Origin: Longispora albida DSM 44784
GTDB lineage: Bacteria > Actinomycetota > Actinomycetes > Mycobacteriales > Micromonosporaceae
Direction of reading: 5' to 3'
Assembly: GCF_000379825.1 (NCBI RefSeq)
Contig: NZ_KB903813.1
Location: 138,292 to 202,291, forward strand
DNA: 64,000 bases
The position numbers and the translations under genes are program-made. Position 1 is the stretch's first letter, and each line of letters opens with the position of its first letter. Below, piece after piece: positions 15,472-23,795 of the stretch. The notes beneath the pieces were generated by a model, which ran no database searches, had not been told where the DNA came from, and worked only from the letters and a program-made list of their open reading frames with translations.

Positions 15472-17292
15472 TCAGGCCTTGGGCATGACCGTGAAGATCT
15501 GCTTGGCCAGCTTGGCGGCCGCTTCCTTGAACTGGCTGCTCGGGCGCTCGTAACTGATCACGATGATGGACAGCGCCAGGTTGCCGCTGTAGGTGCACAT
15601 GGTGAAACTGCTCATCACGTACCGCCCGGCCGACCCGCCCGGCAACGGCGACGTCCCCGAGGTGTCAGGGGTGTAGTTGTAGACGGCCTCCGTCCCGACG
15701 CCGGGAATCGTGCCCTTCTCGGTGGCCGGCTGCGCGGTCGTGGCGGAGCAGGTGCCCTTGGCGTTGGCCGCGTACTGGTGCGCCGTCGCGGTGACGCTGA
15801 AACTCGTGTACTGCGTGAGCGAGCCCGGCTGGGTCAGCGAGGCCGTGCAGGAGGTCACGCCGCCGTAGGTGCCGATGTCCGTGGGCTTGGTCGGGTACTG
15901 CTGCCGTGGCTCGCCGCCGAAGTCCTTGACCAGCGACCAGTCGGTCACAGCGCACAGGTCGACGTTGTACCCGTACCTCGGCCCGGAGGGCTGCTGCGCG
16001 CCCGTGGCCGACGGCAGCGGCCCGGGAGTACTGCCGTCGCCGCCTTTGTTGTCAGCGTGGGTGCCGCCGGGGGAGCGCTGGCTCGCCACGAGGTAGATCC
16101 CGCCCGCGACGAGTACTGCGAAGGCCAGCGCCCCGGCCGCGACGATCGCCGCGATCTTCCGTCCGCTGCGGGGCTTGGTCACGGCTCCGGGCGGCGGTCC
16201 AGCCATAGTGGACGGTTGCACAGGCACGAGGGGCGCCGTCGCGTGCAGGGCTCCCTCGGCGACGACCAGCTCGGGCTGTTCGAGGACGGTGGGCGCGATC
16301 CCGGTCGCCTGGTGCAGGGTCGTCGCCACGAGCGGTACCCGGGTCGAGCCTCCGACCAGGAACAACCCGGCCACCGTCGATGGGTCGAAACGGCGGAGCA
16401 CGCTGGCGGTCAGCTCGGCCGCGCGGCTGAGCGGTACGCGGGCCGCCGCCGCGAACTCCTCCTGCCCGACCTGGAGATCGAGGCCGAGTACCTGAAGGGA
16501 GGCGTTGGGCTGGCGTGACAACGTCTCCTTGGCTGCCCGGGCGTCGTCCCACAGCTGCCGGGCGAGCCGGTGATCGTCCGCAATGGACGGTGTGGCGATC
16601 CGCGCCCACAGCGACGGGTCGACGGTGCGGTCCTCGACGGTCCGGCCGACGAGCCCGACGACGATCGCGTCCAGGTCCACGCCGCCGAAGTCCGGCATGC
16701 CCTCGACAGCCACGACCTCGAAGCCGTCCGCCGTGCGCCGTACCGCGCTGACGTCCAGCGTGCCGCCGCCGAGGTCGTAGACCACGACGATCTGCCCGGG
16801 GCCGACCCGGTGACCGAGGGCCGTCGCGAAGTACGCCGCGGCTGCCACGGGTTCGGGGACGAGGCGGGGCGCTGGCAGGCCTGCGGCCCGGGCTGCGTCG
16901 GCGAGGACGCTGCGGCGGACGGCGGCCCACGTCGCCGGGTACGTGATGGCGACGTCGCCGGGCATGACTCCGGCCACCCGCGTCGCCTCCTGCGCGACGG
17001 CCCGCAGCGTGGCGGCGATGAGCATGCCTGCGGGCAGCGAGTGCTCGCCGAGCAGCACGCCGCCGTCGATGATGTGCCGTTTGGGATTCGGCTCGTACCT
17101 GGCCGGCTCGGCCCGCCCGGCCCGCTCCGCGTCCCGGCCGATCAGCAGCCGGGCGTCGGGGGCCGCGAACACCGCCGACGGCAGCAGCGGCGAGGAGTCG
17201 AACAACAGCGGCCGGGTCCGGCCGTCCGGCCAGCGCAGCATGGCGACCGTGTTGGACGTTCCATAGTCGATGGTGAGCCGGAAACCATTCAC
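15472..17292 (-). CDS. Hsp70-type ATPase fused to a membrane helix and ectodomain
   Basis: A 606-aa protein. Residues 1-345 form an Hsp70/actin-type ATPase: phosphate-1 loop IDYGTSNTVAM near the N-terminus, phosphate-2 YDLGGGTLDVSAV near 170, adenosine loop LFLVGGSTRVPLV near 315. It lacks the Hsp70 peptide-binding domain. A Pro-rich linker leads to one membrane helix (IAAIVAAGALAFAVLVAGG, about 380-400). The remaining 200 residues are predicted outside the cell and hold four spaced Cys (DLCAVTDW, TSCTASL, GTCSATT, FTMCTYSG), likely two disulfides, in the style of DUF3558-like lipoprotein domains. A paralogue with a different ectodomain is at 23796. A transmembrane signalling role for the ATPase is inference. 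Confidence 0.82.
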   Translation of the reverse strand: MNGFRLTIDYGTSNTVAMLRWPDGRTRPLLFDSSPLLPSAVFAAPDARLLIGRDAERAGRAEPARYEPNPKRHIIDGGVLLGEHSLPAGMLIAATLRAVAQEATRVAGVMPGDVAITYPATWAAVRRSVLADAARAAGLPAPRLVPEPVAAAAYFATALGHRVGPGQIVVVYDLGGGTLDVSAVRRTADGFEVVAVEGMPDFGGVDLDAIVVGLVGRTVEDRTVDPSLWARIATPSIADDHRLARQLWDDARAAKETLSRQPNASLQVLGLDLQVGQEEFAAAARVPLSRAAELTASVLRRFDPSTVAGLFLVGGSTRVPLVATTLHQATGIAPTVLEQPELVVAEGALHATAPLVPVQPSTMAGPPPGAVTKPRSGRKIAAIVAAGALAFAVLVAGGIYLVASQRSPGGTHADNKGGDGSTPGPLPSATGAQQPSGPRYGYNVDLCAVTDWSLVKDFGGEPRQQYPTKPTDIGTYGGVTSCTASLTQPGSLTQYTSFSVTATAHQYAANAKGTCSATTAQPATEKGTIPGVGTEAVYNYTPDTSGTSPLPGGSAGRYVMSSFTMCTYSGNLALSIIVISYERPSSQFKEAAAKLAKQIFTVMPKA

Positions 17293-17337
17293 GTCAGCGA
17301 GTGTATGGCCAGGGCAGGGATCACCTCCCGGGGGCGA

Positions 17338-17694
17338 TCAGCCAGGAACGCGCATGTACCACTCGGTGAACTCCTCGCACTGGCCCTGCGCGTCGAGCCG
17401 GATCAGCCACAGGTTGCGGTACTCGCGCCGTTCGGCCTTGTACACCGTGTGGCCCTGCACCACCGCCAGCCCGTGCGACAGGCTGAGCAGGTCCCAGCTG
17501 AACTCGGTGTCGCCGGGCTCGTCGGCGTTCTCCAGCCACTGGCGGACGATGTCGGCGCGGCCGGTCCACGGCTCGGCGTACGGCGCGGTGAAGTAGCGGG
17601 CGTCCTCGGTGAACAGCACGCCGATGTCCTCGGCCCGGTTGCTGTTCCATGCCCGGACGTACCCGTCGATCCAGCCCGTCACCCGGGGATCCAT
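17338..17694 (-). CDS. SnoaL/NTF2-like small protein
   Basis: A 118-aa protein with the NTF2-like fold pattern: two helices (VTGWIDGYVRAWNSNRAEDI), then LFTEDARYFTAPYAEPWTG, RADIVRQWLENA, and four strands ending in LIRLDAQGQCEEFTEWYM. In the family this cone-shaped fold serves as a ligand-binding pocket or a small isomerase/dehydratase; no catalytic assignment can be made. ATG 17694 is the first good start. It ends 45 bp before the Hsp70-type gene start and points the same way, so the two may be co-transcribed. Confidence 0.75.
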   Translation of the reverse strand: MDPRVTGWIDGYVRAWNSNRAEDIGVLFTEDARYFTAPYAEPWTGRADIVRQWLENADEPGDTEFSWDLLSLSHGLAVVQGHTVYKAERREYRNLWLIRLDAQGQCEEFTEWYMRVPG

Positions 17695-17811
17695 GACCGC
17701 AGCGTAACCCCGCCCGGTGGCCGGCCGTGGCGGAACCACTGACGAAAGTCGGTATCGGCTCCCGCCCTTCGTGCACTGTCCTGACCTGCGGAAATTTCTA
17801 CGGTTACCGGC

Positions 17812-19236
17812 ATGATGATCAAGAGGATGGCCCTGGCGGGCGCAGCGGGCGCGATGGTCGCCGTGACCCTGGCGCCGGGGGCGGCGCTGGCGGAGACCGG
17901 CACGGCACCGGCCATGACCCCGGCCGCGATCGACGAGTACGTCTCCAGGTACGTGAACGAGACCGGCCTGCCGGGCGTCGCGGTGGCCGTGGTGAGGGAC
18001 GGCCGGGTGCTGCACGCCGCCGGGTACGGGCGGGACGCGGAAGGCGCGCCGATGACCGCCTCGTCGCCGGTGTCGCTGGCCTCGCTGAGCAAGTCGTTCA
18101 CGGCTGCCGCTGTGCTCCGGCTGGCCGATGACGGCAGGATCCGCCTCGACGAGCCGGTGGCCGCGCAGGTACCGGAGTTCCGGATGGCCGACGGGCGCGC
18201 GGGGCGGATCACCGTCCGCCAGCTCCTCAACCAGCGGTCGGGCATCTCCGACACCACAGTGGACATTCCGGCCGTGACGGGTTCGGGTTCGCTCCCGGAG
18301 GCTGTCGCGGCGCTGCGGAACGGGCGGCTCAGGGCCGATCCGGGTACGCGCTACGAGTACTCGAACCCGAACTACGTCCTCGCCGCCCGCCTGGTCGAGG
18401 TGGCCAGTGGTGAGCCGTTCCCCGTGTACCTCGACCGGGCCATCCTCCAGCCGCTCGGCATGACGGGCACTGCGGCGACGGGCGACCTGCCGCGCGGGCA
18501 CATCGACGTGTTCGGCGTCTGGGTACCCAGGGCGGAGCTGGACGCCTTCGGCCTCGGGGCTGGCCGGATGGTGAGCAACGCCGGTGACATGGGCCGGTGG
18601 CTGGCTACTCAGCAGGACGGAGCCGGGGTGCTCAGCCCGGCAGCGAGGACCGCGATGCACACCCCGCCCGAAGGTGGTGAGTACGGCATGGGCTGGGCGC
18701 GCCGTACCGAGAACGGCAAACTCCGGATCGACCACGGCGGGAATCTGTTCACGGCCACCGGTTCGATGACGCTGGTTCCCGGTTCTGGCTACGGGTTCGC
18801 AGTGCTGTCGAACAGCGCTGGCATCACCGACGACGCGTACCCGATCGTGGATGGCCTGATCGCCCTGTCCGAGGGCCGCTCGCCGGGTGAGCCGGGCGCG
18901 GTGCTGCCCATTGTGGACGCTGTGCTCGCCGCGCTGACCGGGCTGGCTGCCGTCCTCGGTGTGCTCGGTTTCCGCCGGTCCCGCCGGTGGGCGCAGAAGC
19001 GCGCGGGTGCTCCCCGGTGGCGGGCGGGGCTGCGGATCGCGGGGGTGCTGGTGCCGGTCGCGTTGCTGGCCGGGTACATCCCCATGATCGAGTTTTTGAT
19101 GGGTGGCAGGACGGTGACGCTGGGGCAGGTCGCCTACGCCTCGCCGGCCCTGCTGGTCCTGCTGAGCGTGGCGGCGGCAGCTGGGCTGGTCACGGCCATG
19201 ATCAGGATTGTGCGGCTGCGGGTAGCCTTGCCGTGA
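17812..19236 (+). CDS. class C beta-lactamase-like serine hydrolase with C-terminal membrane helices
   Basis: A 474-aa secreted, membrane-anchored hydrolase. A signal peptide (MMIKRMALAGAAGAMVAVTL, cleavage after ALAETG-type site) precedes the catalytic domain. SxxK is present as LASLSKSFTAAA near residue 92, YxN as YEYSNPNYVLAARLVE near 183, and the third motif as HGG in RIDHGGNLFTATGSM. The protein ends in three or four membrane helices (VLAALTGLAAVLGVLGF, IAGVLVPVALLAGYIP, PALLVLLSVAAAAGLVTA). Such proteins are usually D-alanyl-D-amino-acid peptidases or esterases. Its stop codon overlaps the start of the histidine kinase gene, so it is probably the first gene of a three-gene operon with a two-component system. 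Confidence 0.85.
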   Translation: MMIKRMALAGAAGAMVAVTLAPGAALAETGTAPAMTPAAIDEYVSRYVNETGLPGVAVAVVRDGRVLHAAGYGRDAEGAPMTASSPVSLASLSKSFTAAAVLRLADDGRIRLDEPVAAQVPEFRMADGRAGRITVRQLLNQRSGISDTTVDIPAVTGSGSLPEAVAALRNGRLRADPGTRYEYSNPNYVLAARLVEVASGEPFPVYLDRAILQPLGMTGTAATGDLPRGHIDVFGVWVPRAELDAFGLGAGRMVSNAGDMGRWLATQQDGAGVLSPAARTAMHTPPEGGEYGMGWARRTENGKLRIDHGGNLFTATGSMTLVPGSGYGFAVLSNSAGITDDAYPIVDGLIALSEGRSPGEPGAVLPIVDAVLAALTGLAAVLGVLGFRRSRRWAQKRAGAPRWRAGLRIAGVLVPVALLAGYIPMIEFLMGGRTVTLGQVAYASPALLVLLSVAAAAGLVTAMIRIVRLRVALP

Positions 19237-20183
19237 TGACGCAGGCACGATCCCTCCGCGCGGCCCTCGGACATGCCCTGGCGGCCCTCGCTCCGGTGAT
19301 CGTCTGGAACTCGGTGGCTCTCGGGGCGTCCGTGCCCCCGGCCCGGGTGTTCCTGGCCGCGCTCCTGGCGGTGCCCGCCTATCTGGCCGGGCGCTGGCTG
19401 CCAGCCCTGGCCCCGCTGTGGCTCGCCGGCCTGGCGGGCGCGGTCAGTGTCCCGGTGTGGACGCGGGAGCCGTGGAGCGTGGCCGACGGCCTGATCGGGC
19501 TGGCGGTCACGCTGCTCTGCCCCTGGGCGATCGGCCGTTACCGCAGGCAGAACGCCGCTCTGCTCGCGGCGGCCGTCCAGCGCGCCGAGCAGGCCCGCCT
19601 CCTCGAACGCCACCGCATCGCCAGCGACATGCACGACTCGCTCGGCCACGGCCTGAGCCTCGTCGCCCTCCAGGCCGGCGCGCTCGAACTCGCCCCGGAC
19701 CTCCCCGGACGGCACCGCGAGGCGGTCACGGCGCTGCGCGTCAACGCGGTCAGCGCCACGGAGCAGCTCCGCGAGATCCTGGGGCTGATGCGGGAGGAAG
19801 AGCAGCGTGCGCCGCTGGTCCCGGCAGGGGAGCCGGTCCGGGATCTCGTCGCCCGCGCCCAGTCTTCCGGTGTACCTGTGACGCTGTCCCCACCTGACGC
19901 CACCACCACTGACCGCACGGTGTACCGGGTGGTCCAGGAAGCCATCACGAACGCGGTGAAACACGCGCCCGGCGCGCCGATCACCGTCCAGCTGGCCGCC
20001 GGCGGTGTCACTGTCCGGAATGGACGGCCCCGAGCCGCGGCCTCCGGGGCTGGCGGTCCGGGGCAGGGCCTGGCCGGGCTGGCGGAGCGAGTACGCCTCG
20101 CGGGTGGCACGTTCCGTGCGGGTCCGCTACCGGACGGCGGGTTCGAGGTCGCTGCGGAGTTTCAGGTGGCCGCGATCTCATGA
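19236..20183 (+). CDS. NarL-type sensor histidine kinase
   Basis: A 315-aa kinase. The N-terminal 100 residues form three or four membrane helices with almost no external loop, typical of intramembrane sensors. The HisKA_3 dimerisation domain has the phospho-acceptor in ASDMHDSLGHGLSLVALQAG at His133. The ATPase domain shows the N box VVQEAITNAVKHAPGAP and a G box GGPGQGLAGLAERVRLAGG. ATG 19236 overlaps the hydrolase stop codon. The response regulator follows 37 bp later. Location next to a cell-surface serine hydrolase suggests sensing of envelope stress or cell-wall antibiotics, by analogy only. Confidence 0.9.
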   Translation: MTQARSLRAALGHALAALAPVIVWNSVALGASVPPARVFLAALLAVPAYLAGRWLPALAPLWLAGLAGAVSVPVWTREPWSVADGLIGLAVTLLCPWAIGRYRRQNAALLAAAVQRAEQARLLERHRIASDMHDSLGHGLSLVALQAGALELAPDLPGRHREAVTALRVNAVSATEQLREILGLMREEEQRAPLVPAGEPVRDLVARAQSSGVPVTLSPPDATTTDRTVYRVVQEAITNAVKHAPGAPITVQLAAGGVTVRNGRPRAAASGAGGPGQGLAGLAERVRLAGGTFRAGPLPDGGFEVAAEFQVAAIS

Positions 20184-20220
20184 TCTGCTGCGCCCCGCCG
20201 CCCCCGATGCTGGAGGAACG

Positions 20221-20886
20221 ATGATCCGGGTACTGCTGGCCGACGACGAGCTGATGATCCGCGCCGGAGTGCGGGCGATCCTCACCACCGACCCCGGCAT
20301 CGAGGTAGCCGCCGAGGCCGGCGACGGGCGCGAGGCGATCGACCTGGCCCTCGCGCACCGGCCCGGCGTCGCGGTACTAGACGTGCGGATGCCGAAGCTC
20401 GACGGCCTGGCCGCCGCAGCGGAGATCCGGCGCACGCTACCGGAGACGGCCGTCGTGATGCTGACGACGTTCGGAGAAGACGACTACGTGGCGCGGGCGC
20501 TGGCGGCTGGCGCGGCCGGCTTCCTCCTCAAGGCCGGCGACCCGCGCGAGCTGATCGCCGGAGTGCGGGCCGTCGCCGAGGGCGGAGCGTACCTGTCGCC
20601 GCGCATCGCGCACCGCGTCATCACCGAGCTCGGTGGCGCCCGGCTGGCCCGGACAGCCACGGCCCGCGAACGCTCGGCCTCGCTCACGCCCCGGGAGAAG
20701 GACGTACTGGCGCTGGTCGGGGCCGGGTTGTCCAACGCGGCCATCGGCCGTCAGCTGCACCTGGCCGAGGGCACGGTGAAGGCGTACATGACCACGATCA
20801 TGGGGCGGCTCGAAGCCCGGAACCGCGTGCAGGCCGCGATCATCGCCTACGAGGCGGGGCTGGTACCGGGGCCGGGGAACGGTTAG
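20221..20886 (+). CDS. NarL/FixJ-type response regulator
   Basis: A 221-aa partner of the upstream kinase. The receiver domain has acidic residues DD at 8-9, the phospho-acceptor Asp54 in AVLDVRMPKLDG, a switch Thr in VVMLTTFGEDD and Lys in FLLKAGDPREL. The LuxR-type helix-turn-helix is complete (SLTPREKDVLALVGAGLSNA, then GRQLHLAEGTVKAYMTTIM). ATG 20221 follows GGAGGAACG. Targets probably include its own operon. Confidence 0.92.
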   Translation: MIRVLLADDELMIRAGVRAILTTDPGIEVAAEAGDGREAIDLALAHRPGVAVLDVRMPKLDGLAAAAEIRRTLPETAVVMLTTFGEDDYVARALAAGAAGFLLKAGDPRELIAGVRAVAEGGAYLSPRIAHRVITELGGARLARTATARERSASLTPREKDVLALVGAGLSNAAIGRQLHLAEGTVKAYMTTIMGRLEARNRVQAAIIAYEAGLVPGPGNG

Positions 20887-20895
20887 CTTGCTGCG

Positions 20896-21734
20896 ACGTG
20901 GCTGGAGACCGGGCACGGAGCTTTCCACGTCGAGGACCACGGCCCGCATGACGCGCCGGTCCTGCTGTTCGTCCACAGTGGACCAGGGGCGAGCTGTTAC
21001 GAGTTCACGGAGTACCAGGCCGGGTACCTCGCGCGGTCGGTGCGGCTGATCGCGCTGGACCAGCGTGGCGTGCTGAGGCCGGCCCCGCTCCCGCCCGGCG
21101 GGCCGCTGTCCGAGGCCGATCTGGTGCGCGACCTGGAGACCGTGCGGCAGGCCCTCGGGGTGCGGAGCTGGTCGGTGCTGGGGCATTCGCATGGCGGGCG
21201 GGTGGCGCTGCGATACGCGCTGGCCTGCCCGGACGCGTGGACCGGGTCGTCTTCGAGTCGCCGGGCTGGGACGTCGCCGGATCAGCCGGCCGGCTGCGCG
21301 CCGCGGCCCGCGTGGACGCCCTCGCCGGAGCTTCGGGCCTCGCGGCCTGGGACGCCACAGTGGAGATTCTTGGCAGGCTGGGGACCAGGCGGAACGAGCT
21401 CTACGTCCGCGCCCCCGAGGCAGCCAGGAGGATGGCTGACTGTGTCGCCTCGGCACCGTTCCCGGCGGAGCTGTGGGCGCGCTGCGGCGAGCACGGTGCC
21501 GCGATCGCGAAGGACTCCGGACTGCACGAGTCGCTGCTCCCGTCGCTGGGTGCGCTCACGCAACCCGCGCTGCTGATCCTCGGCGGCCGGGACCCGGTCG
21601 CGGGGGAGGCGGAGCTGGCGGCGTTCGGCGCGGTACGCGACGGGCGGGCCGAGGTCTTCCCCGACGCCGGCCACTTCGTCCACCTGGAAGAACAGGCGCG
21701 ATGCCTGACTGAGGACTTCTCGATCACTGAGTGA
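20896..21734 (+). pseudogene. alpha/beta hydrolase (proline iminopeptidase-like), start lost and frameshifted
   Basis: Homology-like sequence starts just after the response regulator as TWLETGHGAFHVEDHGPHD, with ACG (20896) where an ATG would be expected. It then reads VLLFVHSGPGASCYEF (oxyanion region) and SVLGHSHGGRVALRYALA with nucleophile Ser in GHSHGG. At about 21233 the frame breaks: DAW in the first frame should become DAVDRVVFESPGWDV in the next, as if one G had been lost. The second part carries PALLILGGRDPVAGEAEL (catalytic Asp) and DAGHFVHLEEQARCL (catalytic His) to the stop at 21734. All three catalytic residues survive, so the loss looks recent, or the assembly is wrong at two places. 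Confidence 0.7.
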
Positions 21735-21736
21735 CG

Positions 21737-21777
21737 GAACGGCCGCCCGGATGCCCCGAAGGCCCGGGCGGCCGTTC
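21737..21777. terminator. strong hairpin terminator
   Basis: Arms GAACGGCCGCCCGG (21737-21750) and CCGGGCGGCCGTTC (21764-21777) pair perfectly over 14 bp around a 13-nt loop. It follows the hydrolase remnant by two bases. A T-run is lacking, as is common in high-GC actinomycetes. Confidence 0.8.
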
Positions 21778-21905
21778 TGTGTCCGGTTCTGTGCTGTTTT
21801 CCTGGGGCGCTTCCGGGGCCGGGCCGGCGTTCGGTGTTTCGAGTCCGGGCGGAGTGGTCATTGATGTGTGATGGGAGGTGAGTCTCCGGGACGGAGCCGA
21901 AAGGG

Positions 21906-23453
21906 ATGAAGCGGGCTGCGAAGGCGCAAAGTTCCGGCCTGGCGGAGTACCAGAGCCGCCGGGACTTCACCCGTACCCCGGAACCGGCGGCGGGCGGCGG
22001 CCCCTCGGGAACGGGGCGGAGGTTCGTGGTGCAGCGGCACCGGGCGCGCGCACTCCACTACGACTTCCGGCTGGAGATCGACGGAGTGCTCGTGAGCTGG
22101 GCCGTGCCGAAAGGGCCGACGCTCGACCCCGGCGTGCGGCGGGCAGCCATCCACGTCGAGGACCACCCGCTGTCGTACTACGACTTCGAGGGCGTCATCC
22201 CGGCCGGGCAGTACGGCGGCGGCGACGTGATCGTGTGGGACGCGGGCACGTGGCAGCCGTACCCGGCAGACGCCGACCCGGCGCGAGAGCTGGAGGCGGG
22301 CACCCTGCACCTCGACCTGGCCGGCGAGAAGCTGAAAGGGCGCTTCGTCCTGGTACTGACGAAGAAAGAAGCCGCGAAGAAGGAGCAGTGGCTGCTGTTC
22401 CACAAGCACGACGAGCAGGCCGTGGAGGGCTGGGACCCGGAGGACCATCCGGCATCCGTCCTGTCGGGACGGACCAACGAGGAGGTCAAGGCGCACCCCG
22501 AACGGGTATGGCAGTCCAACCGGGGGCCGGTGGGCGAGGCGCTGGACGCGCTCGGGCAGCTCGGCGGGGCCGGCCGGTGGGAGGCGTTCGGCCGCGAGGT
22601 GGCGGTGACCAACCTCGACAAGGTCCTGTTCAGCGGATCGGGGTCAGAGCCGGCTGTCACGAAGCGGGAACTGCTGGAGTACGCGGCGAGGATCGCGCCG
22701 GTCGTGCTGCCGTACCTCACCGGCCGGGCGATCAACCTCCACCGGTACCCGGACGGTGAGGCCACCCCCGGCTTCTGGCAACGCCACCTGCCCGCCCACG
22801 CCCCCGGCTGGCTGGAGCGCTGGGCCAGCCCCGACGGCGGAACCTCCCTCGTGATCAGCGAACCCGCCGCCCTCCTCTGGGCCGTGAACAACGGCGGAGT
22901 GGAGTGGCACGCGTGGACCTCGGCGACCGGCGCGCCGGACCTGCCGGGGTACGCGCTGATAGATCTTGATCCGGGGGAGGGCACGTCATGGGAGGACGTG
23001 CTCGTCCTCGCCCGCCTCCACCGGACAGCCCTGGAGCACCTGGGCCTGAGCGCCTGCGCGAAGACCACCGGCCGCCGAGGCATCCAGATCTGGGTACCGA
23101 TCGCGCCCGGGCCGACATTCGACGAGGTCAGAGCATGGGTGGCCCAGCTGTCCACAGCCGTCGGCGCTGTCGTACCCGAACTGGTGAGCTGGCAGTGGCA
23201 GCGCGAGGACCGGGCAGGCCGCGCCAGGCTGGACTACACGCAGAACGCCCAGCACAAGACGCTCGTCGCCCCGTACAGCCCGCGAGCCGTGACCGGTGTG
23301 ACCGTGTCGGCGCCGATCACGTGGGCCGAACTCGACGACCCGCACCTCGACCCCGGGCTCTTCACGATCCGGACCATGCCGGGGCGCGTCGAGGCCGCCG
23401 GGGACCTGTTCCGGCCGGTACAACGCCATGACCAGCAGCTACCCGAACTGTGA
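21906..23453 (+). CDS. LigD-like protein: phosphoesterase plus primase-polymerase, no ligase
   Basis: A 515-aa protein related to LigD of bacterial non-homologous end joining. Residues about 15-170 match the 3'-phosphoesterase domain (RRFVVQRHRARALHYDFRLE, GVLVSWAVPKGP, HVEDHPLSYYDFEGVIPAG, GGGDVIVWDAGTW). Residues about 205-510 match the archaeo-eukaryotic primase-type polymerase (TNLDKVLF, GRAINLHRYPDG, ALIDLDPGEGTSWEDV with catalytic DLD, ACAKTTGRRGIQIWVPI). There is no ATP-dependent ligase domain, and PE precedes POL, opposite to mycobacterial POL-PE-LIG. It should trim and fill 3' ends; a separate ligase and Ku would be needed and are not in the window. A small DUF6158-type gene follows. 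Confidence 0.88.
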   Translation: MKRAAKAQSSGLAEYQSRRDFTRTPEPAAGGGPSGTGRRFVVQRHRARALHYDFRLEIDGVLVSWAVPKGPTLDPGVRRAAIHVEDHPLSYYDFEGVIPAGQYGGGDVIVWDAGTWQPYPADADPARELEAGTLHLDLAGEKLKGRFVLVLTKKEAAKKEQWLLFHKHDEQAVEGWDPEDHPASVLSGRTNEEVKAHPERVWQSNRGPVGEALDALGQLGGAGRWEAFGREVAVTNLDKVLFSGSGSEPAVTKRELLEYAARIAPVVLPYLTGRAINLHRYPDGEATPGFWQRHLPAHAPGWLERWASPDGGTSLVISEPAALLWAVNNGGVEWHAWTSATGAPDLPGYALIDLDPGEGTSWEDVLVLARLHRTALEHLGLSACAKTTGRRGIQIWVPIAPGPTFDEVRAWVAQLSTAVGAVVPELVSWQWQREDRAGRARLDYTQNAQHKTLVAPYSPRAVTGVTVSAPITWAELDDPHLDPGLFTIRTMPGRVEAAGDLFRPVQRHDQQLPEL

Positions 23454-23471
23454 GCAGCAGAAGACAAGGAT

Positions 23472-23702
23472 GTGGTGACAGTGGACGAATATGCCGAACA
23501 GCTGGGCATCGACCCGGCCGAGCTGAGTGAGGACGACGTGATCCGCGAACTGGAGAGCCTGCACCGGACCCGGCTGGACACCCTCCGGCACGGATCAGCG
23601 GCAGCACTCGACCACCACCTGCGCCGCACCGCCGAGCTGGAAACCGAGTACCTGGCCAGGCACCCCGGCCGCGAGGTCGACCCCAACCGGCTCCGCGGCT
23701 GA
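23472..23702 (+). CDS. small acidic helical protein, DUF6158-like
   Basis: A 76-aa protein with pattern ELSEDDVIRELESLHRTRLD, then RHGSAAALDHHLRRTAELE and EYLARHPGREV. This matches my recollection of DUF6158, a small actinobacterial helical family without known role. Starts at GTG 23472, 23475 or 23481 are all possible; AAGGA at 23466-23470 best serves the later ones. It lies 18 bp after the LigD-like gene in the same direction, so it is probably co-transcribed with it. Confidence 0.65.
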   Translation: MVTVDEYAEQLGIDPAELSEDDVIRELESLHRTRLDTLRHGSAAALDHHLRRTAELETEYLARHPGREVDPNRLRG

Positions 23703-23795
23703 CCCGCTCCACGGTTGTCATGGTTTGTTAAAGGGCCGAAACCCGACCGAATGACCGTACGCAGGTGGCGGGCTTGTCGCGTAGATTGACAAGCC

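Noticed and set aside
17338-19248. A 636-aa open frame on the minus strand
   Set aside because: It is antisense to the serine hydrolase gene, whose motifs and signal peptide are clear; the antisense product is His/Arg/Gln-rich. Only its last 118 residues (the SnoaL-like protein) are real.
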